64,000 nt of DNA. It comes from Opitutaceae bacterium. Lineage in GTDB: Bacteria > Verrucomicrobiota > Verrucomicrobiia > Opitutales > Opitutaceae. The first letter of the stretch is position 1. Every line of letters starts with the position of its first letter. Position numbers and translations under genes: made by a program. The notes under the pieces are model-generated. The model was not told the origin of the DNA, ran no database searches, and was given only the letters and a program-made list of their open reading frames with translations. Positions 1 through 8,126 of the stretch are shown piece after piece. The stretch covers positions 227,211-291,210 of the forward strand of contig JABTUS010000009.1 in assembly GCA_015075305.1 (NCBI GenBank). Reading direction: 5' to 3'.

Positions 1-1022
1 AACACATCGCCAACGTGGAATGCCTCTGCGCGGCTGCTGCCAACAACCAGGTGCTCCTCATTGTGCGCGATGAATGTGGCATCGGGGATCTGGGGCAGAT
101 CGATTCTCGGCTGCGGCATCTCGGAGGCCACGGCCTTGTGACCCAGGTCCAGGCAGAGGCGGTCCCTGCCGGGCTTGCTGATGACGCGGGTCAGGAGAAC
201 CGCAGCGGGAACGAATGGAAGGTCGGGATAGGCGGCGGCACTTCCCGCATCCCAGAGCAGAGCGGTGCCCGGGCTGCATTCCACGGACTTGTCACTGGCG
301 TGAATTGCCAGGGTGGGCGATCCACCGACAACGAAACGTGGGACCGGATGTCCCAGCACGGCCAGCGACTCGCGGAGTTTTTTTGCCGGTGCCAGGGCAG
401 CCTGTGCCTGACTTGATCTCGCCTCCGGATTGCCGGCATCGATGTGTCCATCGTACACATGCAGGCCTCCGGCAGTCAGGCCGTCCGTGCCGGCTATTCG
501 GCGGAAAAGTTCGATGGCCTCGGGGCCGGCGGGAATGCCCGTTCTGTGCATTCCGCAATCGATATCCACCAGGAGTTCAAGGTGTGACTCCTGGGCATGG
601 ACCGCGTGCGCAAGCGCGGCCAGCGCCGACAAGTCATCGACGATCGTGGAGAAATGCGTCCCTTGGAAATGACGCGTCAGCGCCAGCAGGCGGTGGATGT
701 TCGGTCCCACCATCTGATACGCGACGAGCACTTTGCCTGCCCTCGCCCTCGCGAGCATCTCAGCCTCGGCAATCGTCGCGCACTTGAAGCTGTCAATTCC
801 GAGCGCGCGCTGAAGCTGCACGATTTCGGGGAGCTTGTGCGTCTTGACGTGGGGGCAGAGTCGCTCGGGGCCGCCCACGATGGCGATCATCCGCCGGATG
901 TTGGCCAGAATTCGTTCCGGAAACACGAGAAGGGATGGCGACGGAACTTCGCCGGCATTGCTCACGCTGAGCCAGGTGTGATCGGTCGGCGACATGCGTG
1001 CTGCATCCTGCTGCGCGGACAT
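1..1022 (-). CDS. D-threonine aldolase-like PLP enzyme (alanine racemase N-terminal fold), 3' end cut by window
   Basis: This reading frame covers about 340 codons and runs off the left edge, so the C-terminus is missing. The motif CPHVKTHK near residue 60 contains the PLP lysine (K60) typical of D-threonine aldolase and D-serine dehydratase-like proteins, which have an alanine-racemase-type barrel. The later motif DIDCGMHRTG also fits that family. Such enzymes cleave D-threonine or related beta-hydroxy-D-amino acids to glycine and an aldehyde; the true substrate is unknown here. The chosen ATG at 1022 lies 28 bases after the stop of the upstream transporter gene; an ATG at 995 or a GTG at 1043 are alternatives. 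It is the last visible gene of a minus-strand run with a transporter, an aminotransferase and RidA, which suggests amino-acid catabolism. Confidence 0.8.
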   Translation of the reverse strand, partial: MSAQQDAARMSPTDHTWLSVSNAGEVPSPSLLVFPERILANIRRMIAIVGGPERLCPHVKTHKLPEIVQLQRALGIDSFKCATIAEAEMLARARAGKVLVAYQMVGPNIHRLLALTRHFQGTHFSTIVDDLSALAALAHAVHAQESHLELLVDIDCGMHRTGIPAGPEAIELFRRIAGTDGLTAGGLHVYDGHIDAGNPEARSSQAQAALAPAKKLRESLAVLGHPVPRFVVGGSPTLAIHASDKSVECSPGTALLWDAGSAAAYPDLPFVPAAVLLTRVISKPGRDRLCLDLGHKAVASEMPQPRIDLPQIPDATFIAHNEEHLVVGSSRAEAFHVGDV

Positions 1023-1050
1023 GCTTGTGGCGGCGGAGATCACGTCCGGG

Positions 1051-1977
1051 TCAATTGGATGCCGCGGACAGCTTGTTCCTCCGGTCTTCCCAAATCGTGA
1101 TCAGAAGGGTGCTGACCAGGACCATGACACCGCCCATCAGACTCCACAGGCCCAGGCGTTCGTGAAGCCAGATTGCGGCGATAGGGACGCCGAATGCCGT
1201 GATGAGATAATTGGAAAGGGTGGCCTGAATGGCATCCAGCGCCTTGAGGGCCTTCAAGAACAGGACCATGGACAGGAAATTGTGGAAGAACGTGAGGAGG
1301 GCAAGGCCGGCCCATGTCCGGGCGGAGAAAGTTGGAATGCGAGAAAAAACATCACTCTCCTTCGCGAGGACCAGCGGAATCAGCAGGGCAAGCATCCCCA
1401 CGTACGTGTAGAAACACATTCGCAGCGGAGAGTGAATTTCCAGGGCCTTCTTCCCGTAGGAATTGTAGAATGCGCTACCGAGCACACCGAGGAAGATGAG
1501 CAGGTTGCCACCCAGATTGGATGCGCCAAACTGGGCGTTGGACATGTCCTGTCGCGAGCACAGCAGGACACCGAAGATCGCCATGCCGAAACTGATCCAC
1601 CTGACGGTTGACATGCGCTCGCGAAGGAAAACAAACGCCATGAAGGCCGTGCAAACGGGCAGCGCCAGCGTGATGAGCGCCGCGTTGCTGGCCAGGGTCC
1701 AGCGAGTGCCGATCGTGACCAGGACCTGTCCGGGGAATACTCCGGCAACGACCAGGAGTGCGTACAAAGCAACCAACGACCCCTTCGAACGCGTTTCCGT
1801 CACCGGCGCTGACTGCGTTTTTTCAGCACGGACAAACGGGATCAGGAAAAGCGTCGCGAAGAACATCGGAAGAAAAACCGTGCACCACGGCCCAACCTGA
1901 TCCTCGACCAGTTTGATGCATGTGAACTGGAGCGCCCACATGATGTTGCAGGCGAGCAATAGCAGCCAGGAACGCAT
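1051..1977 (-). CDS. EamA/DMT-family transporter
   Basis: The 308-residue protein is highly hydrophobic, with about ten predicted membrane segments arranged as two EamA repeats (roughly residues 5-150 and 155-300). This is the usual size and layout of drug/metabolite transporters in the inner membrane. The substrate cannot be read from sequence. It lies 36 bases downstream of the aminotransferase gene and 28 bases upstream of the D-threonine-aldolase-like gene, so import or export of an amino acid or its breakdown product is a reasonable inference. The family assignment is good; the specific function is open. Confidence 0.85.
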   Translation of the reverse strand: MRSWLLLLACNIMWALQFTCIKLVEDQVGPWCTVFLPMFFATLFLIPFVRAEKTQSAPVTETRSKGSLVALYALLVVAGVFPGQVLVTIGTRWTLASNAALITLALPVCTAFMAFVFLRERMSTVRWISFGMAIFGVLLCSRQDMSNAQFGASNLGGNLLIFLGVLGSAFYNSYGKKALEIHSPLRMCFYTYVGMLALLIPLVLAKESDVFSRIPTFSARTWAGLALLTFFHNFLSMVLFLKALKALDAIQATLSNYLITAFGVPIAAIWLHERLGLWSLMGGVMVLVSTLLITIWEDRRNKLSAASN

Positions 1978-2013
1978 GAGAGGGTACTCCAGGACTTGGG
2001 CCAGACGTTTACG

Positions 2014-3372
2014 TCAACTGCCAACAGGAGCTGGATGCCGTGAGGTCGTCAATTCATGCAGCACCGCCTCGATTTCCTGAAGCGTGATGTCCGCATCCTC
2101 CATGGTATGGGCGGCGGAAAATGAGCACTGCTTCGTCGCCTGCGGAAAGAAAAAGATGCCGCGCTCGATCAATTTGCGCCTCATCCATTCATCGAGGGAA
2201 AAGTCATGGTGGGAGGCCAGATCATGCCAGTCCACGGGAAGGTGATCCATGAAGTAGATGCAAAATGCAGAACCCTGCCGTGCGACGGTTGCCTTCATGT
2301 CTAGGCGCTGGAGCATTTGATTCAATCCTTCCTCCATTCGCAGGCCGAGCGACTCGACGTGGCGATAGACGGCGCCGCCGCCCTCCTGGATTCGATCAAG
2401 GGTGGCCAGTGCCGCAGCCACCGGGACCGGATGACCGTTGTAGGTGCCGGCGGCGAGAACCCGTCTGTTCGGAACCGGATCGGCCAGGCGGTCCATGAAA
2501 TCCCGTCGGCCGCCAAGGATGGCGATCGGGAATCCGTTCGCCACCGCCTTGCCGTAGGTGACCAGATCGGGATGCACTCCGGAAATCTCCGCGTAACCGC
2601 CAAGGGAATGACGGAACCCCGTCTTCACCTCGTCGAATATCAAGGCAAAGCCAAGTTCATCGGCCAGCTTGCGAAGCCCGGACAGGTATCCGGGCAATGG
2701 CTTCACGATCCCGATGTTTTGCAAAATCGGTTCGGTGATCAGTGCGGCAACCGGATAGCGACCGCACACATGGCGCACCGAATCGAGGTCATTGAAATTG
2801 ATCGGATGGATCAGCGCCTGATGAGCCGCTGGGATGCCTGCGCTGATTGGAAAAAATGGATATTCGCCGGGGCTGCGGCGCGGACCGAGCTGGGACAGCG
2901 GTGTCATCAGGTTGCAGGCGACGTCATTGTGCCAGCCATTGTAGCCTCCCTGCATCACAATCACGTGGTCGCGACCGGTCACGGCGCGGGCAAGTCGAAT
3001 GGCCTGAGCCGTGGCCTCGCTGCCCGTGTTGACGAACTGCACGCCCTGCACCCACGGAATGCTCGTGCAAAGCCTTTCAGCAAGTCTGGCCTCCAACTCC
3101 GTGCTGCCCGCTCCGAAGAGACTCTCCTGGCTCTTAAGCACATCCACCACGGCATTGTTCACATGGGGATCGTTGTGCCCGAGAAAATGGGGGGAGAAAG
3201 CCGCATGATAATCAAGGTATGACCTGCCTTCGGCATCCCACATGCGGGCTCCCCTGCCACGCACAAAGGAGATCTCTGGCCTGATGGCACGATTGACTGA
3301 ATTGACGCCGCCGGGGATGTACTTGCGACTGCGGGCCAAGAGCGCGGCTGAGGACAGTTGGGTTGGCTTCAT
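2014..3372 (-). CDS. Class III aminotransferase, glutamate-1-semialdehyde 2,1-aminomutase-like
   Basis: The 452-residue protein has the class III aminotransferase fold. The cofactor-binding stretch FDEVKTGFRH supplies the aspartate (D247) that contacts the pyridine nitrogen, and the lysine in VTYGKAVANGFP (K275) should form the Schiff base. The motif NTGSEATAQAIRLAR around residue 115 is typical of HemL and its paralogues. True HemL moves an amino group within glutamate-1-semialdehyde for tetrapyrrole synthesis, but the protein here is longer than the usual 425-430 residues and sits in an operon with RidA, a transporter and a D-amino-acid lyase-like enzyme. A catabolic transaminase or aminomutase is therefore at least as likely as a haem-biosynthesis enzyme. 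Confidence 0.85.
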   Translation of the reverse strand: MKPTQLSSAALLARSRKYIPGGVNSVNRAIRPEISFVRGRGARMWDAEGRSYLDYHAAFSPHFLGHNDPHVNNAVVDVLKSQESLFGAGSTELEARLAERLCTSIPWVQGVQFVNTGSEATAQAIRLARAVTGRDHVIVMQGGYNGWHNDVACNLMTPLSQLGPRRSPGEYPFFPISAGIPAAHQALIHPINFNDLDSVRHVCGRYPVAALITEPILQNIGIVKPLPGYLSGLRKLADELGFALIFDEVKTGFRHSLGGYAEISGVHPDLVTYGKAVANGFPIAILGGRRDFMDRLADPVPNRRVLAAGTYNGHPVPVAAALATLDRIQEGGGAVYRHVESLGLRMEEGLNQMLQRLDMKATVARQGSAFCIYFMDHLPVDWHDLASHHDFSLDEWMRRKLIERGIFFFPQATKQCSFSAAHTMEDADITLQEIEAVLHELTTSRHPAPVGS

Positions 3373-3391
3373 GACTTTTGGGATCGTTCCT

Positions 3392-3793
3392 TCAGGAATG
3401 AGTGGGATGTGGTTTCCCGGGGGCTCGAGCGATGCAGTCGATCTCGACCTTTATGCCACCGCCCAACACCGATTGCACCGTGGTGCGCGCCGGGAACGGC
3501 TTGGGGAAATGTTCGGCGTACACGAGGTTGAATCGGTCAAAGTCCCGGATGTCCGCCAGATGGCATGTGCAACGCACGACATCGGCCATCGATGCACCCG
3601 CGGTCTCCAGGATTCTTCGGATGTGAGACAAGGTCAGTCGCGTTTCCGCCTCGATGGTGCCGCTGCGGATTTCTCCCGTGGCGAGGTCCAGCGGCCCCTG
3701 CCCGCTCACGAATATCCACCCGTCGATCTCAACCGCTGCGGAGTAGGCACCTGTCGATGCCAGCTTGTCAGGATGTTTGAGTTCCTTCTTCAT
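3392..3793 (-). CDS. RidA/YjgF/YER057c family enamine/imine deaminase
   Basis: The protein is 133 residues from the ATG at 3793; a 22-residue longer version starting at 3859 is possible, but the family begins close to MKKELKHPDKLAS. The RidA fold is shown by IFVSGQGPLD, the TLSHIRRILETAGAS helix and the C-terminal stretch VEIDCIARAP, in which the arginine corresponds to the substrate-carboxylate-binding residue region. RidA proteins hydrolyse reactive enamines and imines released by PLP enzymes. That role fits well with the PLP aminotransferase 19 bases downstream and the second PLP enzyme in the same run. Confidence 0.85.
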   Translation of the reverse strand: MKKELKHPDKLASTGAYSAAVEIDGWIFVSGQGPLDLATGEIRSGTIEAETRLTLSHIRRILETAGASMADVVRCTCHLADIRDFDRFNLVYAEHFPKPFPARTTVQSVLGGGIKVEIDCIARAPGKPHPTHS

Positions 3794-3907
3794 GAAATCT
3801 TGCGCTGCATCGCGACAACCTAGCCGCGCGGGCTGCTGCTTCGACACCTGCCTCGGCAAATGATCAAAGTGCGCAGATTCGCACGCCGCAGGGACGCGCA
3901 GCGATTC

Positions 3908-4666
3908 CTAGGTCAGGCACACTTTGACTCTTTCTGAACCGAGCGCGATCCGCGCGCCTCTCGGCAGGTCACGAGTGGTGACCAGCGAGGAGAAACTTGC
4001 CCACGGAGCGAGACGAACGGCTGCCCGGGAGTTCCATTTGGATGCTTCGGCAACCAGCATGCTCATGGCGGACCGCTTGAGCACTTCAGTTTGCAAAGCG
4101 GCCACATCGGCGTCGGAAACGTAAACGCCGCTCATTTCGTCGAGTCCGTCCGCCTCGAGGATGCAGGCGTCAAATCTCAAGTGTGCCAGCCAGGCGTGCG
4201 CCAATCCACCGGTCAGCGACCTTGATCCCTTCTTGATTTCTCCGCCAATGCCGGTGACGCATGCATGAGCATGCGGCGCGAGTGCGATCAGCGGCACGGA
4301 GTTGGAGTAGATTCGAAGTTCCGGGCGATCCAGCAGCAGGCGGCCCACCTGAAGCGCAATGGGACCGCCACCGATGAATACATTGCCGTCGTGCGGAAGC
4401 AATTCGCAGGCGCGCCTTGCGATGCGGACTGCAAGGCTGGCGCCTCCGGCGGGAATGGCGGTGTTTCCAGGAGTTTCGCGGTAGAAATTGAGTGGAAGCA
4501 ATCCACCATGGCTGCGTGAGACCTTGCCCGACTTGGCCAGGAGCATGGCGTCCCGCCGGGCGGTCGCCGTCGAGACATTAAAATGCCTCGCGATCTCCGC
4601 CATGCTCACGCAGCCCTTTTCCGAAAGCAGCCGGAGGGTGGCGAGGTGGCGTTGGGCGGGAAGCAT
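3908..4666 (-). CDS. DeoR/GlpR-family transcriptional regulator with altered effector site
   Basis: From the ATG at 4666 the protein is 252 residues; an in-frame ATG at 4735 would add 23 residues without family similarity. Residues 1-55 form a DeoR helix-turn-helix (motif VSTATARRDAMLLAKSG), followed by a DeoRC sensor domain. In this family the phosphosugar site normally reads like D-x-GTT; here that position reads FIGGGPIALQVG, so the Asp and both Thr are absent. The paralogue at 18564 keeps DAGTT. The protein probably regulates the minus-strand amino-acid operon, the divergent glycan operon starting at 4845, or both. The changed sensor suggests a different or no sugar-phosphate ligand. Confidence 0.82.
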   Translation of the reverse strand: MLPAQRHLATLRLLSEKGCVSMAEIARHFNVSTATARRDAMLLAKSGKVSRSHGGLLPLNFYRETPGNTAIPAGGASLAVRIARRACELLPHDGNVFIGGGPIALQVGRLLLDRPELRIYSNSVPLIALAPHAHACVTGIGGEIKKGSRSLTGGLAHAWLAHLRFDACILEADGLDEMSGVYVSDADVAALQTEVLKRSAMSMLVAEASKWNSRAAVRLAPWASFSSLVTTRDLPRGARIALGSERVKVCLT

Positions 4667-4844
4667 GGGAACACTGTAGGCGGGTGGATCCAAAGTTGAC
4701 AATGCAAGCGCGCGTGAAACCGCCAATTCGCTCAAACTCGTTCAGGGCGGCTTCCGGGTCCGGCCTGCGCGAACATGCGCGGAATGAGCGTTTTTGCGTG
4801 CAGGGATTGAATTCGTGTTCCAAGTGCGGTGCGTATTCCCACGC

Positions 4845-7800
4845 ATGATTCCGGGGTGGAAGCCGATTGAATGGAGCAGCGTGTGCCGCGCCGTGCTCGC
4901 GGCGATTTGCGCGTGCGCCGCCTCGAACTGCGGAAAATCCAATCCCGGGCGAGCTTCCCCTGTCCTGCGCGGATCGTCGGCCGCCGATTGCGCCAGTTTC
5001 GGCATCGCTGAACTGGAGTCCGTCGTTGCCGCACGGGAGATGCCTCCCGAGCGCCAGTTTGTCATTGAATCCTTGGATCACGGGCTCAGCGACGAAACCG
5101 CCGCGAGATTCTCCGATATGGTGCCCAAGGCGCCGGAGTCATTCATCATCCGCTCCGTCGGTGCGACCACCTGGATTCTCGGAAGCGATGCGGTGGGAAC
5201 GATGTATGGGGCGCTGTCCGCGGCTGAGTCGCTTCGTTCATCGCCTGACTCGCTGTCGCTTGAAGACAGGACCGAATCGCCTTTCCTAGAGCTGCGGGCG
5301 GTCAACCAATTCCTGCATGAAGATGCATTGCAGGATCCGGATTCATGGTTCTTTCAGGAGGACTTCTGGCAGGGATATTTCTCCATGCTGGCGCGAACGA
5401 GGCACAATCTCCTGGACCTTCATGGCGGCTACAACCTGAGTGAGACCACATTCCCCAATCTCTTCCGGTATTTCGTTTCGCTCCCTGAATTTCCGAAGCA
5501 ATCCGTCGGGGGCGAAGAGGCGAAGAGAAACCTTTCGATGCTCAGGCGGATCATCGCGATTGGGGAGGCGCACGGTGTGAAGGTGGCGCTGATGAACTAC
5601 ACCGTTCAGGGAAGAAAGGCTGAAGCTCGGAACGACGGCCTTGAAGGCTTCGACACCGCTGCATTGGAGAGATACACCTATCAGGCCGCCAGATCCCTGC
5701 TGGAACAATGTCCCGAGCTTTGGATGTACGGATTCCGCATCGGTGAATCGGGTCAGCCCGAGGACTTCTTTGAGAAGACCTATCTGCCCGCCGCCAGAGA
5801 CAGCGGGTATCGCGGCAGGCTGTACACGCGGTCATGGCTGGCGACGAAGGAAAGGATAGAAAAAATAAAGAGAAGCGTCCCGGGGGATTTCTACGTCGAG
5901 GTCAAGTACAACGGAGAGCAGCTCGGCACCGCCTATCAGGCGATCACGAGCCCGACAAATTTCGATCCCTCATACTCGTATCAGGGATACACCAGCGAGC
6001 CACGCGACTTCAAACTCATCTACCAGGTGCGGGCGAATGGGACGCTTCGGATTTTTCACTGGGGCGATCCCGAATTTGTCGCCCGCGTTGCAAGGAGCTG
6101 CCAGGCGCTCGGGAGCAGTTCGGGGTACAGCGTGGAACCCATGACGGCCTACTATCCGATGACGGACCGCTATCATGGTGCCCAGGGGCACCACTATTTT
6201 CGGTGGGCGTGGCAAAGGGACTGGTTCTGGTACGAAGTTTGGGGACGCCTGGGCTATGATCCGTCGCTGCCGAGCGGGCATTTCAAAAATCTCTTCGTGA
6301 GAAGATTTGGCGAGGCCAGGCATGATTTGTATCGCCTGCTGACGGTCGGCAGCAAGGTGGTTCCGCTGATTGCCAGCGCCGTGGCCCTCGGTCCCGATCA
6401 TCGCCAGTGGGCGCCGGAGCTTGAAACAGGGACTCCGGATTTCACGAATGCGGACGGCCGCCTTTCTCACGGGAATCTTGAGGATGGAATCGATGTGGCC
6501 CCGCTGGACTCGATGGTCATGACCAGCCTTGCGGAAGCCGCTCGGATGGAAACCTCGGGAGTTCAGGACGGGCGCACAACTCCGCGCCGGACGGCTGATG
6601 AGTTGTTCGCCATCGCGGAGGAGCTCGAAGGGATGCTGGAGCGACCGATGCCACCCGCAGAGAACAAGGAGGAGGCGGACTGCATTCGTCTGGATGCGCA
6701 GGCACTCGCGGCTCTGGCGCGCTTCGCCGCGGAGCGCTATCTGGCGGGAATTGCGCTCGCTGAATATCGCATCAGCCGATATCCCCGGGCCCTTGCGAGC
6801 GCGCGCGTTCATCTTGAGTGGGCGCGGAGTCACTGGCGGGACCTGGCTCGAACCGCGGACCGGCACTACGGTCCGATTTTGGACACGCTGCGCATGCACT
6901 CCGAAGCGTTCCGATGGGAATCCCAGATCGCGGTCATCGACTCGGACCTGGGCTGGATTTCCTCCCTCGAAAAGAAGCTGATGGATGAACCGCGCGGGGC
7001 TCAGGAATCCCGGCTTTCCCACCTGGCTGGGGCGGGAACCGAAATGCGCAATGCTGTTGCTGGAGATCTTCTGCGACCGGTCCAGTGGAGATACTCCGGT
7101 TTCGTGGGATGCGAAAAGGGTGGGCGAACCGCCTATGAAAGCGTGGGCGGGCAGATCGGGTTTGATGCCGAGGATTTGTTTCTCTGCAACGTCGATGACG
7201 ACATGTCCCTCGAGGTCGACTTCTGGGATCCCGGCGCTGGAGAAGCTGGCGCGGTTGAGGTGCTTTTCGATCAGGCGGAGAAGCGGCCTGGGATTCCTGG
7301 CAAGGCGGGAGAGCTCCGGCTTGGCATCGAACGGGGATGGCGGAGTGCGAAATTTGTCCTTGAAGGTGCGAGATTGGCGGGAACCGGACCCGGTAATACG
7401 GATGTCGTTTTCCGCAGCATGAACGGGGAGGAGTTCACGATCCGCAATCCGCGGTTGTCCGTGGCTGAACCCTTTGCCCATCGATTGACGGTTCATGTGA
7501 AGGACGCCCTAAAGCATCCTCCCAGGAAGGTGGCCCTGTGGTGGAAGGAGCCTGGCACGGCCTGGCGGGAAACAGCCATGGAAGCCGGCCTTGGCGAACC
7601 CGGTCCTGAAGGTGGCAGCGTGCCATTGGCCCGCGAGTACTATTCGTGCGCACTCCCTTCCGGAATCCCCGAAGTGGAGTACTACTTCGTCGCGGAATTC
7701 GATCGCATCGAAGAGCGGCTGCCGGTCGCTCCAGAGACGTTTCGATGGAAACTGCAGGATGAAAACAATGCTCCAGTGATCGCGCCAATTGCGGTTGAGA

Positions 7801-8126
7801 TCAAACCTGTCACACGCGATTCCTGCACTGTCAGCGCGCGTGTGGACAGCGCAGGCGGCGTCGCGCGTGTCGTTTTGCACTACAAGCCGATCCCTTCACA
7901 GGAAAACTGGCGTCAGGTCGACATGCAGCCTTCGAAATCGAACACCTACACCGCCACCGTGCCCATTACGTCGGAGGGGCTCTTGTATCAGTTCCAAGCG
8001 TGGGATCGCGAGGGCAATGCGCGCATCCATCCCGACTACCGCCGTGAGACTCCCTATTTGGTCATTCCGTCATGGAATCCATCCGCCACCCAGGAACATT
8101 CAGACAAAGGAACCTCCGCGCCATGA
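4845..8126 (+). CDS. Large secreted glycoside hydrolase-like protein (GH67/GH115-type architecture)
   Basis: The protein is 1093 residues from the ATG at 4845. An N-terminal export signal with a hydrophobic stretch covers about residues 12-28. Residues 95-145 resemble the small alpha/beta domain that precedes the barrel in GH20, GH67 and GH115 enzymes (GTMYGALSAAESL followed by LELRAVNQF). A barrel-like region follows to about residue 520, containing NLLDLHGGYNL, YGFRIGESGQPEDFF and FHWGDPEF. Then come a helical region, a beta-sandwich near 750-900, and a fibronectin-like C-terminal domain. The family is not certain: alpha-glucuronidase-like is the closest guess and catalytic residues were not assigned. 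It heads a plus-strand operon, and its stop overlaps the next start as ATGA. Confidence 0.65.
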   Translation: MIPGWKPIEWSSVCRAVLAAICACAASNCGKSNPGRASPVLRGSSAADCASFGIAELESVVAAREMPPERQFVIESLDHGLSDETAARFSDMVPKAPESFIIRSVGATTWILGSDAVGTMYGALSAAESLRSSPDSLSLEDRTESPFLELRAVNQFLHEDALQDPDSWFFQEDFWQGYFSMLARTRHNLLDLHGGYNLSETTFPNLFRYFVSLPEFPKQSVGGEEAKRNLSMLRRIIAIGEAHGVKVALMNYTVQGRKAEARNDGLEGFDTAALERYTYQAARSLLEQCPELWMYGFRIGESGQPEDFFEKTYLPAARDSGYRGRLYTRSWLATKERIEKIKRSVPGDFYVEVKYNGEQLGTAYQAITSPTNFDPSYSYQGYTSEPRDFKLIYQVRANGTLRIFHWGDPEFVARVARSCQALGSSSGYSVEPMTAYYPMTDRYHGAQGHHYFRWAWQRDWFWYEVWGRLGYDPSLPSGHFKNLFVRRFGEARHDLYRLLTVGSKVVPLIASAVALGPDHRQWAPELETGTPDFTNADGRLSHGNLEDGIDVAPLDSMVMTSLAEAARMETSGVQDGRTTPRRTADELFAIAEELEGMLERPMPPAENKEEADCIRLDAQALAALARFAAERYLAGIALAEYRISRYPRALASARVHLEWARSHWRDLARTADRHYGPILDTLRMHSEAFRWESQIAVIDSDLGWISSLEKKLMDEPRGAQESRLSHLAGAGTEMRNAVAGDLLRPVQWRYSGFVGCEKGGRTAYESVGGQIGFDAEDLFLCNVDDDMSLEVDFWDPGAGEAGAVEVLFDQAEKRPGIPGKAGELRLGIERGWRSAKFVLEGARLAGTGPGNTDVVFRSMNGEEFTIRNPRLSVAEPFAHRLTVHVKDALKHPPRKVALWWKEPGTAWRETAMEAGLGEPGPEGGSVPLAREYYSCALPSGIPEVEYYFVAEFDRIEERLPVAPETFRWKLQDENNAPVIAPIAVEIKPVTRDSCTVSARVDSAGGVARVVLHYKPIPSQENWRQVDMQPSKSNTYTATVPITSEGLLYQFQAWDREGNARIHPDYRRETPYLVIPSWNPSATQEHSDKGTSAP

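Noticed and set aside
4696..4701. TTGACA in front of the glycan operon as a -35 box
   Set aside because: No fitting -10 box 16-18 bases downstream, so a promoter is not supported.
5970..7496. 508-codon minus-strand frame inside the large hydrolase gene
   Set aside because: Antisense to a gene with clear domains; rich in Arg/Pro/Ser without any motif.
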